Positions 31,637 to 36,694 of a stretch of DNA of 36,694 nucleotides are shown here, piece after piece; positions within the stretch are counted from its first letter, which is position 1; each line of letters begins with the position of its first letter. Below the pieces are notes generated by a model. It saw nothing but the letters and a program-made list of their open reading frames with translations. It ran no database searches and had not been told where the DNA came from. The DNA is from JASGCK01 sp031430035 (lineage in GTDB: Bacteria > Pseudomonadota > Gammaproteobacteria > Burkholderiales > Burkholderiaceae_C), in assembly GCA_031430035.1 (NCBI GenBank), contig JANPAS010000201.1:1-36694 (forward strand). Reading direction: 5' to 3'. The position numbers and the translations under genes are program-made.

Positions 31637-33106
31637 ATGGCCGTTCACTTTTTCCAACGCGGCAAGCGCAGCTTGTTCGGCGAAATTTTGGATTGGATGC
31701 TCATTCCGTTACTCTTAATTTTGCCAATGAGCTTTGTGCTGATTTGGTTGGTGGCTCAAAACACCGCAGGTAGACCATTTGATCGCGCCTTAGAGTACAA
31801 CGTGCAAGCGCTCGCACAACTTGTGAAGATGGAGCAAAACAAAGCGCAGCTCAATCTACCAGCCCCCGCACGCGAAATTTTAAGAGCTGATGATGCTGAC
31901 ATCATTTACTACCAAGTGCTGGGCATTTGGGGCGAATACGTCGCAGGCGAGCGCGAGCTGCCGCAGCCATATTTGGAAGACAAACCCTTGCTGGGCAAGG
32001 TCTACATCCGGGCTGATGAGTACCAAGGGCGTGACATCCGAGTGGCCTACATTTGGGTTAATCTACAGGCTGTGCAAGACCGAAAATCGGGCGACAAACC
32101 GGTCTTGATTCAAGTAGCGGAAACGCTAGAGAAACGCTCCACACTGGCAACTGAAATTATCAAAGGCGTGATGTTGCCTCAGTTGCTAATGCTGCCTTTA
32201 GTGGTGCTGCTCATTTGGCTGGCGCTCATCCGTGGCACCGAGCCCATTAAAGAGCTGGAACAACGCATCCGCCAGCGCAAAAGCGACGATGTCAGCCCAC
32301 TTGACCTAGCCGATGTGCCTCGCGAAGTCTCGCCGTTGATTGCTTCTGTCAACGACTTATTGGCAAGACTCAAAGATTCCATGCTCATTCAAAAGCGGTT
32401 TTTAGCGGATGCCGCGCATCAGCTAAAAACACCGCTGGCTGGACTACGCATGCAGGCCGATTTGGCACTACGCGAAGGCGTGAGCACGGAAGAGCTAAAA
32501 CACTCGCTGAAACAAGTGGGGCGATCTAGCGTTCGCGCGACGCGCACGGTCAATCAACTTTTGGCGTTGGCACGTGCCGAAGCGACAGGTAGTGAGGTTG
32601 CAAAAACACAAGTCAATTTGGAACGCATTGTCATAGAGTCGGTACGTGATGCGCTGCCGCAAGCGCTAGATAAACGAATGGATTTGGGTTTTGACGATAC
32701 CTCTACAGTCCGTGACAGCAACATGCTAGGCAATGCTGTGCTTTTAAAAGAGTTGGTGCTCAATTTGTTAGAGAACGCCATCCACTACACGCCCGAGCAC
32801 GGCGTGATTACGGCGCGTGTGCTGCAAGATCAAGACAGCGAAGCGCTCTCCTTGCAAGTCGAAGACACAGGTCCTGGTATTCCTGCTGCCGAGCGCGAGC
32901 GTGTCTTGCAACCGTTTTATCGTATGAACGACTCTTTAAGTAATCGCGTGGACGGCTCTGGATTGGGCCTCGCCATCGTGCAAGCTATTGCAAGGCAACA
33001 CGGTGCCGTAGTGGTTGTGGAGGACGCACACCCTACGCAAGATCCTGTGGGTACGCGGTTTACGATCCAGTTTGAAACACATTCAACTGCAAGCGCTCAC
33101 GCGTAA
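31637..33106 (+). CDS. Sensor histidine kinase, TctE-like
   Basis: An inner-membrane sensor kinase of 489 residues from the ATG at 31637; a TTG at 31598 inside the regulator gene is less likely. Residues about 22-40 and 180-200 form membrane spans around a periplasmic 2CSK_N-like sensor domain. The H-box is FLADAAHQLKTPLAGLRMQA with His261, followed by NQLLALARAE, the N-box NLLENAIHYTPEH, and DTGPGIP and GSGLGLAIV. TctE kinases respond to tricarboxylates; the signal here is unknown. The last 47 bases overlap the convergent glutathione S-transferase gene. Confidence 0.93.
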   Translation: MAVHFFQRGKRSLFGEILDWMLIPLLLILPMSFVLIWLVAQNTAGRPFDRALEYNVQALAQLVKMEQNKAQLNLPAPAREILRADDADIIYYQVLGIWGEYVAGERELPQPYLEDKPLLGKVYIRADEYQGRDIRVAYIWVNLQAVQDRKSGDKPVLIQVAETLEKRSTLATEIIKGVMLPQLLMLPLVVLLIWLALIRGTEPIKELEQRIRQRKSDDVSPLDLADVPREVSPLIASVNDLLARLKDSMLIQKRFLADAAHQLKTPLAGLRMQADLALREGVSTEELKHSLKQVGRSSVRATRTVNQLLALARAEATGSEVAKTQVNLERIVIESVRDALPQALDKRMDLGFDDTSTVRDSNMLGNAVLLKELVLNLLENAIHYTPEHGVITARVLQDQDSEALSLQVEDTGPGIPAAERERVLQPFYRMNDSLSNRVDGSGLGLAIVQAIARQHGAVVVVEDAHPTQDPVGTRFTIQFETHSTASAHA

Positions 33107-33740
33107 TCACTTCGGCCACAGCAGGGTGCGCCGCTACCATTTGAATATGTGCCCACAGCGCCGCGTTGTGCGCAGTCGGGTCAATGCCCGCTATCCCGCC
33201 CCAGCGCGTGAGCGTGAGGCAATATAAATCAAGCGGGCTGATCGCAGAGCCCAATAGATACGTGGCTTGTCGTGCATTTTTTGCCTCTACCATTGCATTG
33301 AGTTCTACCAGTTGCGTTCTATAGAGTTTGCGATTGAATGAACCCAAATCGGAATGAATACTTGCGTTATCGGTAAATTTTTGCGGCATAAAAATATGCG
33401 TAAAAGTGGGATGCACGGTGTTATTCATCCAAGCCAAAGTGGACATCGCACGCGCCTTAGCAAGCGGTTCGGTAGGCAAAAAGTTCGCCGCAGGAAACAC
33501 GTCGTTCAAGTAGCCAATGATCGCCACGATTTGCGTGAGCGCAACAGGTGAATCTGACTCAGAATTCACCACCAGCACGGGCACTTGTCCACGTGGATTG
33601 ATGGCGTGGTACTCGGGAGAGTTTTGCTCGCCCTTGTGCAGTTTCACCATCACAGGCTCAAAAGCTGCTCCCGCGATTTGCAGCATGGCGTGCGGCACAA
33701 ATGAGCATGCGCCTGGTGCGAAATAGAGTTTGAATTTCAT
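33060..33740 (-). CDS. Glutathione S-transferase
   Basis: A 226-residue soluble GST. The N-terminal thioredoxin-like domain has KLYFAPGACSFVPHAML, where the Ser/Cys region is the active-site stretch of bacterial beta-like enzymes, and NPRGQVPVLVV with the cis-Pro; then the Glu/Asp-Ser equivalent appears in ALTQIVAIIGYL. The helical C-terminal domain follows. It is five bases after topB on the same strand. Its 3' end overlaps the kinase gene. It may serve in detoxification or in an aromatic pathway; the substrate is unknown. Confidence 0.9.
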   Translation of the reverse strand: MKFKLYFAPGACSFVPHAMLQIAGAAFEPVMVKLHKGEQNSPEYHAINPRGQVPVLVVNSESDSPVALTQIVAIIGYLNDVFPAANFLPTEPLAKARAMSTLAWMNNTVHPTFTHIFMPQKFTDNASIHSDLGSFNRKLYRTQLVELNAMVEAKNARQATYLLGSAISPLDLYCLTLTRWGGIAGIDPTAHNAALWAHIQMVAAHPAVAEVITRERLQLNVFQTGS

Positions 33741-33745
33741 AGAAA

Positions 33746-36493
33746 TTACTTTGCGACCTTCTTAGCGGTTACTTTTTTAGCAGGTGACTTTTTAGCCGCC
33801 GTTTTCTTGGCTGCGACTTTCTTGGCTGGTGTCTTTTTCACCGTTACTTTTTTAGCAACAACTTTTTTCGCTGGCACTACCGTTTTAGCTGCTGCCGTTT
33901 TTCGTGGTGGAAACTTCCTTGCGCCTTCTGGCCTTGGCTCAAACTCAAACGAGACTTTGCCCTCTTCTTTATTCCAAGCAAGGAAGGCCTTGAAGCCGCG
34001 CCGTGTGCGCATGGAGACAAATTTATCCAGTAAATCAGTCTTGCCAGTTGCCAGCAGTTTCGCCATTTGCTCTGGCTCAACGGGTTGCTGAAGAATGATG
34101 CGGCCACTCTTGAAATCACAGGTGGGCGTGGCTTGCGCCATCGTCGGGATGGTTTTTTCGCAGTAGTAACTAGAGCCCAGCTCATACACGCCGCTACCGC
34201 ATTTAGGACAAGCCCCCAAGCTGATTTTTCCACTTAAATCTTGCAATTCGCCGCTCTCGGCGGCTTCTTTTGCAGCATCACCAAAATCAAACTCTAGCTT
34301 GAAGTTATTTGTCTCTTCGTCTTTGACCAACGCCAATTCAGCCACAAACGGCCAACCCGCTTTGGAGCGGAAACCTTCCAGTGGGCCAATCTTTTGATCG
34401 CGCAAAAATTGATCCGCTTCGGCAAGCTCAAACGTGCGACCTGCTGGAGTTTTTGTGAAGCTAAAGCCGCATCCGCTGGCATCCCCCTCACCCTGCCCTC
34501 TCCCGCTAGGGGAGAGGGTTCCTGTGCATGCGTATCTGCGGTAATTTTCTTTCACGACACCGCCGCAATTAGGACAGGCTTGGGTCAGCGTGGAATAGTC
34601 ACCTGGCACGGTATCGCGATCAAACGATTTAGCCTTTTGCACCATGCTTTGCGTCATCGCGGCGATTTCACCCATGAAAGCTTCGCGCGACATACGGCCA
34701 TGCTCCATCTCGGAGAGTTTGTATTCCCACTCACCTGTAAGTGCTGGCTTAGTGAGCTCCTCCACATCGAGTCCGCGAAGTAACGTCATGAGTTGAAACG
34801 CTTTCGCAGTCGCGATCAATTCACGCCCTTCACGCAGCATGTACTTCTCGGCAATCAAGCCCTCAATGATGCTGGAACGCGTGGCAGGGGTCCCGAGACC
34901 TTTTTCTTGCATGGCCTCGCGCATGTCGTCGTCTTCAACTAGCTTACCTGCACCTTCCATGGCACCCAAGAGCGTGGCCTCAGAATAACGAGCGGGTGGA
35001 CGTGTCTTGAGTCCCTTGCTCTCCACTTCCGCACACAATGGTTTTTCGCCATTGCTGACTGCGACTAGGTTTTGTCCGCCTTCGGTATTTTCATCTTGAG
35101 CCTCTTTACCAAAGATGGCGAGCCAGCCTGGATTAACGAGCACTTTTCCGTTGGATTGAAAGGTGTGATTTTTGACAACCGTCAAGCGCGTCGTGACCAT
35201 ATATTCGGCGCTGGGATAAAACACCGCCATGAAGCGACGCACGACCAAGTCGTAAACCTTTTGCTCCGCCTCTGAGAGTCCACTCGGCGCTTCTAGCGTC
35301 GGGATGATGGCAAAGTGATCGCTCACCTTGGCGTTGTCAAATATACGTTTCGTTGGCTTGATGTAACCCTTGTTGAGCGCCACCAGCGCATGCGGTGCAA
35401 GATGACGCATCCCGCTATCCGCCAGCATTTCAAACGTTTGCTTGACCACAGGCACATAGTCCTCGGGCAACGCACGCGAGTCGGTTCGTGGGTAAGTCAA
35501 CGCTTTGTGACGCTCATATAAAGACTGTGCAATGGAGAGCGTGGTCTTGGCACTAAAACCAAATCGGCCATTGGCCTCGCGCTGCAGACTCGTCAAATCA
35601 AACAAAAGCGGACTCGCCTGCGTAGTTGGTTTGGATTGCTCGGAGACCGTGCCCGTTTGCCCGCGCACCGCATCCGCTATGGCTTTGGCATCTGGCGCGT
35701 TCCAAACGCGATCTGCTCTGGCGTGCTCATCTTCACCTTTTTTCCACGCTGTATCAATCCATTTGGCAGGATACGAACCCGCCGCCACATCGAAGCTGGC
35801 GTGGACTTCCCAATAGTCGCGCGAGATGAATTTGCGAATCTGCTCTTCGCGCTCGACCACCACCGAGAGTGTGGGCGTTTGAACGCGCCCCACCGTGGTT
35901 AAAAAGAAACCGCCATCACGCGAATTGAACGCTGTCATGGCGCGTGTACCGTTAATGCCCACCAACCAATCCGCCTCAGAGCGGCATCGGGCTGCATCAG
36001 CCAGTGGCTGCATTTGTTTATCGGTCCGTAAATTCGCAAAGCCATCGCGAATTGCTTGCGGCGTCATGGATTGCAACCAGAGTCGTTTCACAGCGTGCTT
36101 AGATTTAGCGTGCTGCTGAATCAATCTGAAGATGAGCTCACCTTCGCGTCCCGCGTCGCAAGCATTAATCAAAGAACCGATGTCTTTGCGCTTAACTAAA
36201 CGCATCACTGCAGCGAGTCGCGTTTTCGTCTTATCAATGGGCTTTAAGTCAAAATGCGGCGGAATCACGGGGAGATTCGCAAAACTCCACTTGCCGCGCT
36301 TCACATCAAACTCTTCCGGCGCTTGAATTTCCAGCAAATGTCCTACTGCGCTGGTAACCACGTAGCTGTCATTTTCAAAGTACTCCGTACTCTTTTCAAA
36401 CTTGCCGCTGGAGGGTGTGAGAGCTTTCACAATATCGGCAGCAACCGACGGTTTCTCAGCAATCACAAGGGTTTTGGCAAGGGTTTCACTCAT
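33746..36493 (-). CDS. topB: DNA topoisomerase III (TopB), with palindromic repeat in its zinc finger
   Basis: A type IA topoisomerase of 915 residues. The TOPRIM part includes LVIAEKPSVAADIV and NACDAGREGELIFRLI, and the active-site Tyr334 lies in ALTYPRTDSRALPEDY. Two zinc-finger regions follow: CPNCGG with a CTG...GCGFSF second half, and CPKCGSGVYELGSSYYC with a late Cys. In the first, LSPSGRGQGEG (about residues 659-670) is encoded by a copy of the palindromic repeat of 17607, read in frame between the third and fourth Cys. The C-terminus is a long Lys/Ala/Pro/Val-rich tail (AAKK-type repeats), probably for DNA binding, usual in related Betaproteobacteria. Confidence 0.95.
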   Translation of the reverse strand: MSETLAKTLVIAEKPSVAADIVKALTPSSGKFEKSTEYFENDSYVVTSAVGHLLEIQAPEEFDVKRGKWSFANLPVIPPHFDLKPIDKTKTRLAAVMRLVKRKDIGSLINACDAGREGELIFRLIQQHAKSKHAVKRLWLQSMTPQAIRDGFANLRTDKQMQPLADAARCRSEADWLVGINGTRAMTAFNSRDGGFFLTTVGRVQTPTLSVVVEREEQIRKFISRDYWEVHASFDVAAGSYPAKWIDTAWKKGEDEHARADRVWNAPDAKAIADAVRGQTGTVSEQSKPTTQASPLLFDLTSLQREANGRFGFSAKTTLSIAQSLYERHKALTYPRTDSRALPEDYVPVVKQTFEMLADSGMRHLAPHALVALNKGYIKPTKRIFDNAKVSDHFAIIPTLEAPSGLSEAEQKVYDLVVRRFMAVFYPSAEYMVTTRLTVVKNHTFQSNGKVLVNPGWLAIFGKEAQDENTEGGQNLVAVSNGEKPLCAEVESKGLKTRPPARYSEATLLGAMEGAGKLVEDDDMREAMQEKGLGTPATRSSIIEGLIAEKYMLREGRELIATAKAFQLMTLLRGLDVEELTKPALTGEWEYKLSEMEHGRMSREAFMGEIAAMTQSMVQKAKSFDRDTVPGDYSTLTQACPNCGGVVKENYRRYACTGTLSPSGRGQGEGDASGCGFSFTKTPAGRTFELAEADQFLRDQKIGPLEGFRSKAGWPFVAELALVKDEETNNFKLEFDFGDAAKEAAESGELQDLSGKISLGACPKCGSGVYELGSSYYCEKTIPTMAQATPTCDFKSGRIILQQPVEPEQMAKLLATGKTDLLDKFVSMRTRRGFKAFLAWNKEEGKVSFEFEPRPEGARKFPPRKTAAAKTVVPAKKVVAKKVTVKKTPAKKVAAKKTAAKKSPAKKVTAKKVAK
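34483..34518. repeat. GC-rich palindromic repeat, intragenic copy in topB
   Basis: CCCCCTCACCCT and the arms CCCTCTCCC (34496-34504) and GGGAGAGGG (34510-34518) match the intergenic element at 17607-17645. It is in frame with topB on the minus strand. Confidence 0.85.
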
Positions 36494-36578
36494 GGATTAG
36501 TTCTCATATCAGTTCAATTAGGCTTCTAAAATAGGGACTCATTATTTGCAATTAATCCCGATTCATTTCCCGCGCATT

Positions 36579-36694
36579 ATGTCTAGAAAAATTCAAGCCC
36601 GCCAATCTGGCGTTCACGGACGCGGCGTTTTTGCCGTTAAACCGATCAAAAAAGACGAACGCGTCATCGAATACAAAGGCGAGCTCATTAGTTG
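36579..36694 (+). CDS. SET-domain protein, N-terminal part (truncated by window edge)
   Basis: The first 38 residues of a SET-domain protein, starting at the ATG 36579 and running off the right edge. The pattern SGVHGRGVFAVKPIKKDERV followed by IEYKGELI is the characteristic SET start, where the GxG-like turn binds S-adenosylmethionine. Bacterial SET proteins are lysine methyltransferase-like, and their targets are mostly unknown. It is divergent from topB across 85 bases in which I see no other feature. Confidence 0.85.
   Translation, partial: MSRKIQARQSGVHGRGVFAVKPIKKDERVIEYKGELIS

Noticed and set aside
1..36694. CRISPR arrays, tRNA or rRNA genes, prophage, complete insertion sequences
   Set aside because: I found no regularly spaced repeats, no cloverleaf or rRNA-like stretch, and no transposase or integrase frame.

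Overview
The window looks like chromosomal DNA of a betaproteobacterium, most likely Burkholderiales and close to Comamonadaceae. The grounds are adjacent metX-metW, recA-recX, a Bug-type solute receptor, a TctDE-like two-component pair, a topoisomerase III with a lysine/alanine tail, and a protocatechuate 4,5-cleavage cluster in the style of Comamonas pmd genes. The genus cannot be fixed from sequence alone. Genes are tightly packed, no intergenic stretch exceeds 300 bases, and I see no rRNA, tRNA, CRISPR array, prophage or complete insertion sequence.

Region 1 (1-13.4 kb) is mostly housekeeping. It holds a truncated aldo/keto reductase, an acyl-CoA synthetase, an alpha/beta hydrolase and a radical SAM protein with a LexA-type operator against its start. 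A minus-strand, translationally coupled run follows: pteridine reductase-like SDR, folB, ttcA, histidine phosphatase. Then come a MidA-type methyltransferase, recA-recX with a LexA box, metX-metW, and an ammonium transporter behind a sigma-54-type promoter. The region closes with a possible 28-residue membrane peptide and a membrane-anchored HEPN-like protein flanked by two similar terminator sequences.

Region 2 (13.4-24.5 kb) is the most distinctive part. A LysR regulator is divergent from 14 tightly spaced plus-strand genes: signal-less binding protein, ligK, lipoprotein binding protein, Bug receptor, ligI, pirin, ligA, ligB, ligC, soxX, soxY, soxZ, soxA and a FrnE/DsbA-like protein. The lig genes convert protocatechuate through 4-carboxy-2-hydroxymuconate semialdehyde and 2-pyrone-4,6-dicarboxylate to 4-oxalomesaconate, and ligK performs the final aldol cleavage; the ligJ hydratase and ligU tautomerase are absent. 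The attached soxXYZA set lacks soxB and soxCD. Its SoxY has no export signal and has an altered C-terminal swing arm, although its cysteine is kept.

Region 3 (24.5-36.7 kb) holds a DUF1080 lipoprotein, an amidase and an IorAB-type molybdenum hydroxylase on the minus strand. A second aldo/keto reductase with a MarR-like regulator and a TctDE-like two-component system lie on the plus strand. A glutathione S-transferase and topB follow on the minus strand, and the start of a SET-domain gene closes the window. Two families of short palindromic repeats recur: one lies between the bug gene and ligI and inside the topB zinc finger, the other inside the LysR gene. Both intragenic copies are in frame.
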